This document shows positions 45,763 through 55,906 of a stretch of DNA of 64,000 bases, in pieces; within the stretch, counting starts at the first letter, position 1; each line of letters begins with the position of its first letter. The stretch comes from Siphonodentalium dalli. Lineage: Eukaryota > Mollusca > Scaphopoda > Gadilida > Siphonodentaliidae. The notes beneath the pieces are model-generated. The model was not told the origin of the DNA. It was given only the letters and a program-made list of their open reading frames with translations, and made no database searches. A program made the translations under genes and the position numbers. The DNA lies in assembly GCA_032622095.1 (NCBI GenBank), contig CP136066.1, positions 207,536,978 through 207,600,977 on the forward strand. Direction: 5' to 3'.

Positions 45763-47229
45763 TAGGGCTGCAACGATAAACTTGGTCATGATATGATACG
45801 ATTCATATCACGATTAGTGCTGGGACGGTTGTCCGGATAACCCCACAAGTTCACAACACATGCCTGTTTGATCACCGGCGGCTTTTCTAGACATGAAACC
45901 AACAACTACACCCTGTGTCAGTCTGTGAATCACTTGCTACACATTCAATGCCTATTTCCTTTGGCGGCATCACATGATGTTCCGGCTGCACGCGCACCGC
46001 GGCATACATCAAAGCAATCAAATCTAGACGTTTACTACGTCATCAATAGTATGTCTGTTTTCTTGAAACTGACACCCCCCTTGTCATTACCATCAGTTCA
46101 TCTCAAAGCGATGACAGAAGTCCTACAAAAACTGAAATTGAATGTTTGGGGACATTTAGTCCTAATTGGAGATGACGAAAAAAAAATAAGAAATGGGCAG
46201 TATGCAAGGCCTGCCGAACGCGATTCGTCTATTCTTGATCAACATCCAATATGAAGTTGCACATCCAGAAAAACATGCACAGGCCTACTGGGAGTGGGAA
46301 TTCAGAGTATATCTAGTGATGTGTTCGATAACTTTATTTCCTAAACACTGGCTGGGGCTTGCGTAATGAATCACGGCGATTTAATTTTGTTTGAATTTGT
46401 TTATTAAATAATTGAAGTAACATTGTGTAGCCACTGTGGTTAATACATACCTGCCTATACACAAACACTAGTAAACATTACTATAAAACAAAAGTATACC
46501 TACCTTCAGTACCTTGTTTGGGCTAATCGTGCCCGGGATATAAACATTGCAAGTGAGGCACTATATTTCGTCGTTGAAGGTTTTGCGAGCACGCGTTGTT
46601 TATGCGATGCAGAACTCCCGTAAACATCGATATACTAGCGCACCACTAATATATATTATATTTTAGTTTGTTTGGGTTCAAAACTTAATTATTAATTATT
46701 TGATCGCCGTAGCGGGAACGCATTGTACGACCAAGACGCCGTTTGTAATCGCATGTATATCAACGTTTCCGAGACGCGTAATAAACGCTTGTTTTGGCGA
46801 TATAGTGAACAGTGTATTCAATCTCGTACTTAGGGTAATGCTGGTCGCAGTTAACTGGTTATGGTTAGGTTAATGCCCGTGGTTAACCAGTTAGGAAAAA
46901 ACCCCAACTGTCCCAGCACTAATCACGATACACTTCAATTAATTTTTCCAAATGAATACCGCCTGAATTATCAGAAGCAACAAGTTTATAACTGGAGGTA
47001 GATTTCATTTTAAACTAAAATCGAGTTTAATTGTTGGCCAGATGAGTCAAATATGCATAGTATACATGTAAACTTGAGGGATAATTGCAGGTTTTGCTTT
47101 TTGACATTAGCCCATCCTTGGACATTACTTGTTTTTCTGTATCGCGATATACATGACACGATACAATACACGTATCATTTGAAAGTGTATTGGGATACAT
47201 TGAATTCATGATGAATCGTTGCAGCTCTA
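45763..47229. mobile_element. hAT-like element (TAGGGCTGCAACGAT) containing a second hAT
   Basis: The left end TAGGGCTGCAACGATAAAC and the right end GAATCGTTGCAGCTCTA are complementary. The flanks AATTTTAC (45755-45762) and AATTTTAT (47230-47237) match at 7 of 8. TAGGGCTGCAACGA is a termini type often seen in hAT elements. Its own sequence is only about 0.36 kb, the rest being the inner element at 45815-46921. Confidence 0.85.
45815..46921. mobile_element. Inner hAT-like element (TAGTGCTGGGAC ends), perfect 8-bp TSD
   Basis: The ends TAGTGCTGGGACGGTT and AACTGTCCCAGCACTA are complementary, flanked by the identical octamer ATCACGAT (45807-45814 and 46922-46929). At 1107 bp, it has a 128-codon frame (45868-46254) with no recognisable transposase motif. 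Confidence 0.9.
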
Positions 47230-47476
47230 AATTTTATATCCAAAAGGTCAGAAAACAGGGCCAATTTTACAAAGGAATCACATGCAGTGATTCGTGTTGA
47301 CACAGTCATTGGTGCATGTGTATCAACCAATAATTCGTCCCGAACAAAGACGTAAATATTTACATTCCTACGTAGTTCAGACGTTGTGTTCTCTGAAATG
47401 GTACTGTCGATGTTGTGGGAATTATTGCTACATTCTTCCAGTGGATATTTAAGCCGGGTACTAACATTCTTATGCA

Positions 47477-47734
47477 CAAGCCTTGAAATAGTGTGCCTGT
47501 CATTTGCAGAATGAGGTCCCCAGAGGGTGAATTTAGTGATGCTACCCCGCATAGCGGGTTAGCATCACCAAATTCACCCTCTGGGAACCTCATTCTGCTG
47601 AGTTGTAAGCAGAATGAGGTCCCCAGAGGGTGAATTTGGTGATGCTAACCCGCTATGCGGGGTAGCATCACTAAATTCACCCTCTGGGGACCTCATTCTG
47701 CAAATGACAGACACACTATTTCAAGGCTGGCTTG
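47477..47734. mobile_element. Palindromic hAT-like MITE (CAAGCC family)
   Basis: CAAGCCTTGAAATAGTGTGC at the left and CACTATTTCAAGGC..GGCTTG at the right, with two well-preserved palindromes (GAATGAGGTCCCCAGAGGGT and complement). It is in intron 4, about 150 bp before exon 5. The 8-bp duplication is not clear in this copy. Confidence 0.85.
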
Positions 47735-47886
47735 TGCACTCATTTGGTGACATTTTAGGGCTAGATTGAATCCGTTTATCTCATGAAAGAATATGAATTA
47801 CCATAACGTACCAATAACATAGTCAGTCACCCATGAAACCCCCACCTTTTTTAGGTGAATTTGTAATGGCGTTTATTTTTTTCCAG

Positions 47887-48021
47887 CTGGGTTTGACTCT
47901 AAGCCAAACTCCATCGACTTTAGTGTGGTTCGACTTTGCTTCCAAGTCTTCTTGCCAGACGAGACCGGCAAAATAACAAGGATTGTACAGCCAGTGGTGT
48001 CAAACCCAATACATGATAAGA
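47887..48021 (+). CDS. REL: Rel/NF-kB exon 5
   Basis: The exon is 135 nt, with acceptor tttttccag| and donor gataaga|gtaagt. It encodes [20 protein letters not shown] then [20 protein letters not shown] and IHDK (residues 172-216). VRLCFQV and the [10 protein letters not shown] linker correspond to vertebrate AVRLCFQ and PVLSHPIFDN. This is the end of the N-terminal DNA-binding half and the hinge to the Ig-like dimerisation half. Confidence 0.97.
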
Positions 48022-48207
48022 GTAAGTACTGTTTTCCGGATTTTCCATTTTAGAGTTATTCATCTTTGTTTATGTGGAAATGGTTTTGTTTGTCCGTATG
48101 TGCAGATATTCACTACTATGAGGGCATTCAACGGAGTGTTCAATCCTTTTTTCTGGATTTTCCATTCTAGAGTTATTCATCTTTGTTAATTTGGTTTTTA
48201 CTTGTAG

Positions 48208-48306
48208 AAGCATTCAAGGATCTGATTATCTGCCGAGTCGATAAAACGTCGGGCAAATCCAAAGGGGGAGATGAAGTCTTCTTACTCTGTGAAAAAATTA
48301 ATAAAG
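48208..48306 (+). CDS. REL: Rel/NF-kB exon 6: dimerisation (IPT) domain starts
   Basis: The exon is 99 nt, with acceptor tacttgtag| and donor aataaag|gtatgt. It encodes KAFKDLIICRVDKTSGKSKG then GDEVFLLCEKINK (217-249). LxICRVxxxSGxxxGGDExFLLCxKxxK is the conserved opening of the Rel dimerisation domain. The 186-nt intron before it is the shortest in the gene and contains duplicated pieces of an interspersed repeat (GGATTTTCCATTCTAGAGTT, twice). Confidence 0.97.
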
Positions 48307-48644
48307 GTATGTTATGTCCAAATATTGATAACCGTGACATTGCCGAGAACTGTGCTGGTATTGAATACATTGTGCTTATTAGTCATTACCGGTGGTATAT
48401 GATCCACTTCATTAACATAACAATTACAACAGCCAATACCTGAAAGTACCAACGACAGCAGTTAACCAGCACCCGGTCAATAGGTCATATTACAGAATAC
48501 TTCCACTGATCAATGTGATTAATATTAGGTACGATTAACCGATTATAGTCGATTATTGATGACCGATTATCAAAATCAATAATCGTAGCACCTCTACAAT
48601 GATTGATCACGATCAGTTGTGATGTGCTACATATTTCTTTGTTA

Positions 48645-49094
48645 TATGTGACCCGCCATATCAAATCCTGCCGTAAGTCGGGATTTTTTTTACCCTGTGC
48701 CAATGCATTCTCTTATATATGCGAGTCGACCATAGAGAATGCATTGGCCTAACAATTTTTTACAATTTTAATAATTTGTTCTTGTATTCTTTAACAATTT
48801 TATAATTTTACCCATACATATGCAGAGCCCCAGACAAACATGAGCAGACGACACTCTTGTATATGCTTCTATATATGTGTGGGGCTCCCTGCAGGGTAAT
48901 GGATGTTTTTTATTTTATGTCCTAAAAATTGTAAGAAACATTTATTTAAAAAACATGATAATAAATTGTTAGGCCAATGCATTCTCTTATATATGCGAGG
49001 CGACCTATGGTCGACTCGCATATACAAGAGAATGCATTGGCACAGGGTAAAAAAATCCCGACTTACGACTGGATTTGATATGGCGGGTCACATA
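48645..49094. mobile_element. TA-flanked MITE (TGTGACCCGCCATATC ends) with the shared hairpin core
   Basis: The ends TATGTGACCCGCCATATCAA and TTGATATGGCGGGTCACATA are perfect complements with TA at the borders. Immediately internal, TACCCTGTGCCAATGCATTC leads into a truncated copy of the hairpin core near 48700-48750 and a full copy near 48974-49041. The core is the same as in the TTAA-flanked MITEs although the ends are unrelated. Confidence 0.88.
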
Positions 49095-49139
49095 TTAATT
49101 GCGACGGCACTTCAGTATTCTGATATTAATTTCTTGGTA

Positions 49140-49410
49140 TTAACCCTTCCATGACTCGAGCTTCCTCAATTTTTGCGAAAATCCTGTGTCAATGCATTCT
49201 CTTATATATGTGAGTCGCCCATAGGGAACCTCGCATATATAAGAGAATACATTGGCCTAACAATATTTACCCTGATCATGTAAGCCAGTGCATTCTCTTA
49301 AATATGCGAGGCGCCCTAGGGGCGAATCGCATATACACATGTATAAGATAATGTACTGTCACAGGGTCTTTAATGCTGCACCACCACAGCTCCCATCATG
49401 AAAAGGTTAA
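49140..49410. mobile_element. piggyBac-like MITE (CATGAC subtype), minus orientation
   Basis: TTAA|CCCTTCCATGACTCGAGC at the left and CCCATCATGAAAAGG|TTAA at the right; two hairpin cores with the CCTAACAATATTTACCCTGA linker. It starts 46 bp after the previous MITE. Confidence 0.9.
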
Positions 49411-49600
49411 ATCACAAGAAAACATTAATTGTAACACTTTTCATAAATATTCTGGTAATGAATAAAATTTGGACACCACAAGAACTTTGGATGATTTTAG
49501 GTGATACACCGATACGATATCATTCATAGAAGTTGTTACTTGTTAGTTGAGCGAAATTCTAATAAATTGATATTGACATTGTGCCTTGCAGGGCTTTAAC

Positions 49601-49841
49601 GTCATTTGCAGAATGAGGTCCCTAGAGGGTGAATTTAATGAAGCTATCCCACACAGCAGGCTAGCATCACCAAACGCACCCTCTGGGAGTCTCATCCTGC
49701 TTCTGCTCATTCAGGCCTAAGCAGAATGAGGTCCCAGAGGGCGAATTTGGTGATACTAGCCCCCTATGCGGGATAGCATCACTAAATTCACCCTCTGGGG
49801 ACCTCATTCTGCAAATGACAGACACCCTATCTGCAGGCTTG
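49601..49841. mobile_element. Palindromic hAT-like MITE (CAAGCC family), left end truncated
   Basis: The octamer GCTTTAAC flanks both sides (49593-49600 and 49842-49849). The right end CTATCTGCAGGCTTG is present, but the left terminal 20 bp are missing, so the element starts at GTCATTTGCAGAATG. Confidence 0.85.
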
Positions 49842-49879
49842 GCTTTAACTCCTGTTATCTTATGATTACTGGTCACACT

Positions 49880-50320
49880 CAAGCCTTGAAATAGTGTGTC
49901 TGTCATTTGCAGAATGAGGTCCCCAGAGGGTGAATTTAGTGATGCCACCCCGCATAGCGGGCTACATCACCAAATTCACCCTCTGGGGACCTCATTCTGC
50001 AAATGACAGACACCCTATCTGCAGGCTTGGCTTTAAATCCTGTTATCTTATGATTACTGGTCACACTCAAGCCTTGAAATAGTGTGTCTGTCATTTGCAG
50101 AATGAGGTCCCCAGAGGGTGAATTTAGTGATGCTACCCCGCATAGCGGGCTACATCACCAAATTCACCCTCTGGGGACCTCATTCTGCTTACACCTCAGC
50201 AGAATGAGGTTCCCAGAGGGTGAATTTGGTGATGCTAACCCACTATGCGGGGTAGCATCACTAAATTCACCCTCTGGGGACCTCATTCTGCAAATGACAG
50301 ACACGCTATTTCAAGGCTTG
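49880..50320. mobile_element. CAAGCC-family MITE with an internal 188-bp tandem duplication
   Basis: The octamer GTCACACT flanks both sides (49872-49879 and 50321-50328) of CAAGCCTTGAAATAG...CTATTTCAAGGCTTG. The region from about 49801 to 50176 is a direct 188-bp duplication spanning the left junction, so the flank GGTCACACT and the left end occur twice (49871 and again near 50059). It ends about 48 bp before exon 7. Confidence 0.88.
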
Positions 50321-50368
50321 GTCACACTACAAAATTCCTTCCAGATAAGATGATAATTGTTATTTCAG

Positions 50369-50460
50369 ATGACATTGCTGTGAGATTCTACCAAGAAGAA
50401 GACGGAGACCTCGTGTGGGAAGATTACGGAGAGTTTGGTACTGGAGATGTTCATCGCCAG
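50369..50460 (+). CDS. REL: Rel/NF-kB exon 7
   Basis: The exon is 92 nt, with acceptor gttatttcag| and donor cgccag|gtaatg. It encodes DDIAVRFYQEEDGDLVWEDY then GEFGTGDVHRQ (250-280). It matches the family pattern (D/E)DIxVxFxxxx..WExxGxFxxxDVHRQ within the dimerisation domain. Confidence 0.97.
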
Positions 50461-51372
50461 GTAATGCATCACATGCTTCAAAGTTGCATTTGCTGAATAC
50501 TTAAAATGGTTCACTATCGCAAGATTTATGACACCTCAGGGATCAGCGTAGAGGCGGTTTTCAGGGTGATGTAACTTCTCCCTGTCAGAAAAATAATGCG
50601 AAGTGGTCGTTGTCCAGGACGAAGTGCATGTTATAAAATTGGAATTGATTGTTAGTCCAAATACGTTCACAAAAGTTAGTTTTTTTTTTACTTATTTTTA
50701 TTATTGAGTTATTATGTTTGTAAAATGATCATCCCTACAAATGAATTAATGGGAATCCATATACTGCTTAATCCCAGCAAATAAAGAAAGTCCACCAGAA
50801 TGTAAACTTTTAGTACTGAGCTGAAAAATCCATTCATGGATAAATGGGTTAAAAACTAAAACAATTTCTTTGACGAAATTCAATGTATGATGCACATTGT
50901 TCTATATTAAACGCCCACTTAATTAATGAATCACCAGATCACATTATATACAATATATGCCATATTTTATACCATTTGAAACAGGAAGCTCCAAAACATT
51001 GTATTATCTACTGATCCAGTCGAATAAACTGGGAACATGTTTTTGTCCAGGTACCGAGGTATCTGGGTTGACAACAGGGGAAGTCTTTGAATGAATCTGA
51101 GAATCTTCATCACTTGGGGGACAATCCTAGGCCACAGCTGTTCCATATTATGGTGGAATATATATATTTTTGGTTCCTCTTTCAAATGGTATATGATATG
51201 GAATATGTTGTGTAAAATGCTAACTGGGCATTCGAAAATTAAGTGGGCCTTTAATGTATATCAATGATTTGGACTGAAGATTTGAACACATCTAATTATA
51301 AAAATAAATTTACATGGATCATTATGAGGCTTTTAAGAGAGATAACACTTACATTTTGATTTATTATTACAG

Positions 51373-51511
51373 TTCGCATTAGTTTTCAAGACACCTCCAT
51401 ATAAGGAAGCATATATTCCACGACCCGTGCAAGTGAAACTTCAGTTAAAGCGGCCGACCGATGGAGAGATTAGTGACCCAATTCAGTTCACCTATATGCC
51501 TGAAGATCCTG
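51373..51511 (+). CDS. REL: Rel/NF-kB exon 8
   Basis: The exon is 139 nt, with acceptor ttattacag| and donor gatcctg|gtaaga. It encodes FALVFKTPPYKEAYIPRPVQ then VKLQLKRPTDGEISDPIQFT and YMPEDP (281-326). It ends the Ig-like domain. Vertebrate p65 and fly Dorsal have RRPS at the position of KRPT here (306-309), so the PKA/MSK phospho-acceptor Ser is replaced by Thr309 and the first Arg by Lys. Confidence 0.97.
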
Positions 51512-52192
51512 GTAAGAAACCTTATAGCAATGATTACACTGGGTCGAAAAATCTTGGCCAATATTTTGGCCAATTCTGATTTTTATTACCAAATTAAAAA
51601 CACTTTGGCCAAATTAAATCCTCATTTTCTGGTCTCACAATTAATGAATATTTTTGTTTTATTTAACATCTAACATTCTATATAATTATGACCAAACCTT
51701 CAAATACCGTGTCTATACTTCTTTAATCCCACCCTTGTTACTTGACAATACACCACTACCCACAATCTACCATGCAAAAGGATTCATTAGTGCTAATTCT
51801 CATTACTGTTTTATTGCATTTTGTGGTAGTGCACTGCCATGAGTGACTTTTGTTTCCCATTAAGCTGTATCACCTAATCAATTAGCAGATGATCATACTA
51901 TCAGTTGGATTCTCATGTTGCTCCCGTTACAAAATCAATTTCGTTTTTTGAATAAGATTTCCGATTTTGGCCAAATGAAATTTGTTTTGGTTATTTTTGA
52001 AAAATTTGGCAAACAAATTGATCACGTTTTGTATCGGGGTTAGATTTTCTCAAACTGGTTTTGCTTATCATATTTTATGGCTGTCAGTTTTGAAGAATAT
52101 TGTCTAAGGAAGGCAAATTGCTGCCAACAAAAGTATTTTGAAATAATAGTGTTTTTGAAGCCAGTTCCCCAGACTTTGTGATTTCTTCGAAA

Positions 52193-53075
52193 ATCCACCT
52201 GGAACCCTGCTAAAATATAATAAATAATAACGGACCCCTGTGTTATATATCCACCTGGAACCCTTCTAAAATATAATAAATAATAACCGGACCCCTGTGT
52301 TATATATCCACCTGGAACCCTGCTAAAATATAATAAATAATAACCAGACCCCTGTGTTATATATCCACCTGGAACCCTTCTAAAATATAATAAATAATAA
52401 CCGGACCCCTGTGTTATATATCCACCTGGAACCCTGCTAAAATATAATAATAATAACCGGACCCCTGTGTTATATATCCACCTGGAACCCTTCTAAAATA
52501 TAATAAATAATAACTGGACCCCTGTGTTATATATCCACCTGGAACCCTTCTAAAATATAATAAATAATAACCAGACCCCTGTGTTATATATCCACCTGGA
52601 ACCCTTCTAAAATATAATAAATAATAACTGGACCCCTGTGTTATATATCCACCTGGAACCCTTCTAAAATATAATAAATAATAACCGGACCCCTGTGTTA
52701 TATATCCACCTGGAACCCTTCTAAAATATAATAAATAATAACCGGACCCCTGTGTTATATATCCACCTGGAACCCTTCTAAAATATAATAAATAATATGG
52801 ACCCCTGTGTTATATATCCACCTGGAACCCTTCTAAAATATAATAAATAATAACCGGACCCCTGTGTTATATATCCACCTGGAACCCTTCTAAAATATAA
52901 TAAATAATAACCGGACCCCTGTGTTATATATCCACCTGGAACCCTTCTAAAATATAATAAATAATAACCGGACCCCTGTGTTATATATCCACCTGGAAAC
53001 CTTCTAAAATATAATAAATAATAACCGGACCCCTGTGTTATATATCCACCTGGAACCCTTCTAAAATATAATAAA
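52193..53075. repeat. Minisatellite, 57-bp unit, about 15 copies (intron 8)
   Basis: The unit is CCACCTGGAACCCTTCTAAA / ATATAATAAATAATAACCGG / ACCCCTGTGTTATATAT. The first copies have CCTGCTAAA and the later ones CCTTCTAAA. The array breaks off within a unit at 53075 (...AATATAATAAA) and resumes at 54476 (TAATAACCGGACCCC), so the intervening 1.4 kb is an insertion. Confidence 0.95.
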
Positions 53076-53851
53076 CTAGAAGGTGACCCGACTTCGTCCG
53101 GGCTTTGACCTTGAATTTACCATTTTGAAGGTCAAGGTCAGGTGGGGTCAAACACCAAAAATGGTGGAAATAGGCCCAGCGGATACCGGGAAATCGGCCC
53201 AGCTGATACCGAGATACCCTATGCATCAAATTTCGTCCGTAAAAATCCGCCAGTTTAACCCGATTTGATTTCCACTCAAGTATATAAACGCGCCTCATAT
53301 ACACACGCTCATTAATTATCAAGTTTCAACGTAAAGATAAATTACCATCGGTGCCCGAGATATCGCCAAGACGTCTGAAACAGTCAAATGCATCGGCCGG
53401 TTAAGCGTTAACGTGATCTAACGTTATGACCTCTAACGACGTCATAGAAGTTACGCATTGTTTTTATCCTGATGTAAGATAGTACCACTTCTTCTTGATA
53501 ATTGAGGCAGATAACTAAAACGGATACATACGCATTATATATCGTTGGAAAGAGGAAACACGAAAGATTCTCACAGTGTCATTATTATGACTGGCATTTT
53601 ATTATTCGCGCTGTTTCGAATCGATTTGTAAGCACCGAACTCAAATGAAAGTCCCGTAACACAGCGTAAAAACAGATTTGACCTCGGCACGTGAAAAGTT
53701 GACATCGGATCTGAAAATCAATAGGCCCATGTTCGTTCCCGGGTCGAATTACGTGTCAGTACCAAGTTTGGTCGAAATCGGTCCAGCCGTGTTCGAGTCC
53801 ATCGCAAACACACACACACACACACACAGATCTTCCAAAATATATAATAGA
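53076..53851 (-). mobile_element. Non-autonomous Helitron A (minus strand)
   Basis: On the minus strand it starts TCTATTATATATTTTGGAAG and ends with a hairpin (CCCGGAC-gaa-GTCGGG) followed by TCACCTTCTAG. Its 3' side abuts T of the minisatellite unit. It contains a (CA)n tract at 53811-53829 and no Rep/helicase frame. Confidence 0.8.
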
Positions 53852-54475
53852 CTAGCCGATGAGCCCGACGTTGTCCGGGCTATTCAAAAACCAAATTTCA
53901 AGTCTATAGCTCTACCCGTTTCCGAGATCTGGTCTGCGCATGCGCGAAGCTGGCATCGCACGGGCTCGGCGACCCGATAAAATTCGTATCCGGGGCAAGA
54001 TACATTCACATACCAAATTTCAAGTCGATAGCTCCACCCGTTTCCCAGATCTCGTCTGCGCATGCGCGAAGCTGGCGTCGCACGGGCCCGGCGACCCGAT
54101 AAAATTCGTATCCGGGGCAAGATACATTCACATAGCAAATTTCAAGTCGATAGCTCCACCCGTTTCCGAGATCTCGTCTACGCATGCGCGTTGCTGGCGT
54201 CGCACGGGCTCGGCGATCCGATAAAATTCATACTCGGTGCAAGATACATTCGCATAGTAAATTTCAAGTCGATAGCTCCACCCGTTTCCGAGATCTCGTC
54301 TGCGCATGCGCTGCACGGGCGTCGCACGGGCTCGCCAATACGACAACGTTCACCGCCTGGTCAAACTACACACACGTACCAAGTTTCGTCCCGATCGGTC
54401 GAGAATCGTAGATTTGTATAAATGACAGACAGACAGACAAACAAACAAACAGAGGTCTTCAAAATATATATGAGA
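53852..54475 (-). mobile_element. Non-autonomous Helitron B (minus strand), with four 122-bp repeats
   Basis: On the minus strand it starts TCTCATATATATTTTGAAGA next to A of the minisatellite and ends GGGCTCATCGGCTAG directly against the first base of Helitron A, with a terminal hairpin (CCCGGACaacGTCGGG type). Inside are four tandem units of 122 bp (CATGCGCGAAGC-type starts near 53940, 54062, 54184 and 54306), each with TTTCAAGTCGATAGCTCCAC. The open frames here are translations of this repeat. Confidence 0.8.
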
Positions 54476-54719
54476 TAATAACCGGACCCCTGTGTTATAT
54501 ATCCATCAATAACTAAAGATTGGATCGTAAAAAAAATGGAAGAAAGCAATCTCAATGCAAAGCTGCAGTATCAAGCGTGTCTTACTTATCAGCCGTCAGA
54601 ATATACTGCTGTCCTAATGATTGACAGTTGATCTGTCATGACGTCCATATTCATAACTCTTATAAATTAAATTATTTAATTCAATTTCCTTATCTGACAT
54701 TCATAGTTTTTATTTGTAG

Positions 54720-54797
54720 ATCCTGACAGAATCGCAGAAAAACGGAAGAGAAAAGCAGAAAGTTTGGAACGTTTCGTCAAGAGTTACAACAGTGAAG
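54720..54797 (+). CDS. REL: Rel/NF-kB exon 9: nuclear localisation signal
   Basis: The exon is 78 nt, with acceptor ttatttgtag| and donor agtgaag|gtacgt. It encodes DPDRIAEKRKRKAESLERFV then KSYNSE (327-352). RIxEKRKRK is the canonical type of nuclear localisation signal at the end of the Rel domain (KRKRK at 334-338), which IkB ankyrin repeats mask in related proteins. Confidence 0.97.
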
Positions 54798-54855
54798 GTA
54801 CGTGATTACCGTTGATCATTCTAGAATTTTGATATTTCTCTAGACTTGATATTAC

Positions 54856-55255
54856 TTAACCCTTTACCCAACAGAACGGCCCTGTGCCAATGCATTCTCT
54901 TATATATGCGAGTCGACCATAGGTCGCCTCGCATATATAAGAGAATGCATTGGCTTAACACATTAAAAATGATAAAATTGTTAAAGAATGTAAGAAAAAA
55001 TGGTAAAAAGTATTAAAAAAAGATTTTTTTTAGGCCAATGCATTCTCTTATATATGCGAGGCGACCTATGGTCGACTCGCATATATAAGAGAATGCATTG
55101 GCACAGGGCATAACTGTAACTATCACAATGTGGTCAAGGAGCCGGTTCCAATGATATCCATATTTGTATGGTTCTATTGAGACAGACCGAAGATATTTTA
55201 GGCTGTTGAAGCTTTATTTGGCCGGTTTTGGCCGGTTTGTTGGGTAAAGGGTTAA
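54856..55255. mobile_element. piggyBac-like MITE (CCCTTTACCCAAC subtype), full length
   Basis: The element is 400 bp, with perfect TTAA flanks and matched termini CCCTTTACCCAACAGAACGG / TTTGTTGGGTAAAGGG, two intact hairpin cores and the arm AGCTTTATTTGGCCGG. Confidence 0.93.
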
Positions 55256-55281
55256 CTGCAGTAATCGTTCTCCTATTATTA

Positions 55282-55534
55282 TTAACCCTTTCATGATGGG
55301 AGCTGTGCCAGTGCAGCATTAAAGATCCTTTGCCGGTGTATTCTCTAATTCTCCCATAGGGATCCTCACATATATAAGAGAATGCACTGGCTTACAAGGT
55401 CAATGTAATATTGTTAGGCCAATGTATACTCTTATATATGCGAGGCTCCCTATGGGAGACTCGCATATATAACAGAATGCATTCGCACAGGGTTTTCAGA
55501 AATTTTCAGGAAGCTCCAGTCATGGAAGAGTTAA
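55282..55534. mobile_element. piggyBac-like MITE (CATGAC subtype), 27 bp before exon 10
   Basis: TTAA|CCCTTTCATGATGGGAGCTG at the left and GTCATGGAAGAG|TTAA at the right. The first hairpin core has lost part of its left arm, and ATTAAAGATCC is present in the sense orientation. It lies 27 bp from another MITE on its left and 27 bp from the exon 10 acceptor on its right. Confidence 0.92.
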
Positions 55535-55561
55535 CATTTAAACTTCTAAATTTGTTTTCAG

Positions 55562-55645
55562 ATCCTTATCAAAGATCACAAGGAACTATGATCAAAGATA
55601 AAGTGCGACAGAAAATAAAAGCTCACAGATCAGGTCCAAAAGAAG
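55562..55645 (+). CDS. REL: Rel/NF-kB exon 10: basic linker
   Basis: The exon is 84 nt, with acceptor tttgttttcag| and donor aagaag|gttggt. It encodes DPYQRSQGTMIKDKVRQKIK then AHRSGPKE (353-380). It joins the localisation signal to the C-terminal tail and is rich in Lys and Arg. It is not part of a domain I recognise, so the call rests on phase, position and good splice sites. Both flanks are occupied by MITEs within about 30 bp. Confidence 0.85.
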
Positions 55646-55664
55646 GTTGGTTGAATATTAACCC

Positions 55665-55906
55665 CAAGCCTGCAAATAGTGTGTCTGTCATTTGCAGAAT
55701 GATGTCCCCCAGAGGGTGAATTTTGTGAAGCTATCCCACACGGTGGGCTAGTATCACCAAAATTCACCCTCTGGGAACCTCATTCTGCTTTAATGAGGTC
55801 CCCAGAGGGTGAATTTGGAATGCTAGCCCACTGCGGGATAGCTTCACTAAGTTCACCCTCTGTGGACCTCATTCTGCAAATGACAGACACACTATTTGCA
55901 GGCTTG
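55665..55906. mobile_element. CAAGCC-family hAT-like MITE, perfect 8-bp TSD, just after exon 10
   Basis: The ends are CAAGCCTGCAAATAGTGTGT and CACTATTTGCAGGCTTG. The octamer ATTAACCC flanks both sides (55657-55664 and 55907-55914). The first duplicated octamer starts 12 bp after the exon boundary. Confidence 0.92.

Noticed and set aside
45868-46254. 128-codon frame inside the inner hAT element as a transposase
   Set aside because: No hAT transposase motifs are visible. The element is only 1.1 kb, and the frame covers a third of it without conserved acidic residues or a zinc-finger pattern that I can recognise.
52193-53075. 57-bp tandem array as a coding repeat
   Set aside because: Every frame is stopped by TAA in AATAATAA, and the unit length only reflects intronic minisatellite expansion.
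53678-54421. Overlapping frames of 84-119 codons on both strands
   Set aside because: They arise from the 122-bp tandem units of Helitron B. Frames are open on both strands in the same place, with no domain and no start or splice context.
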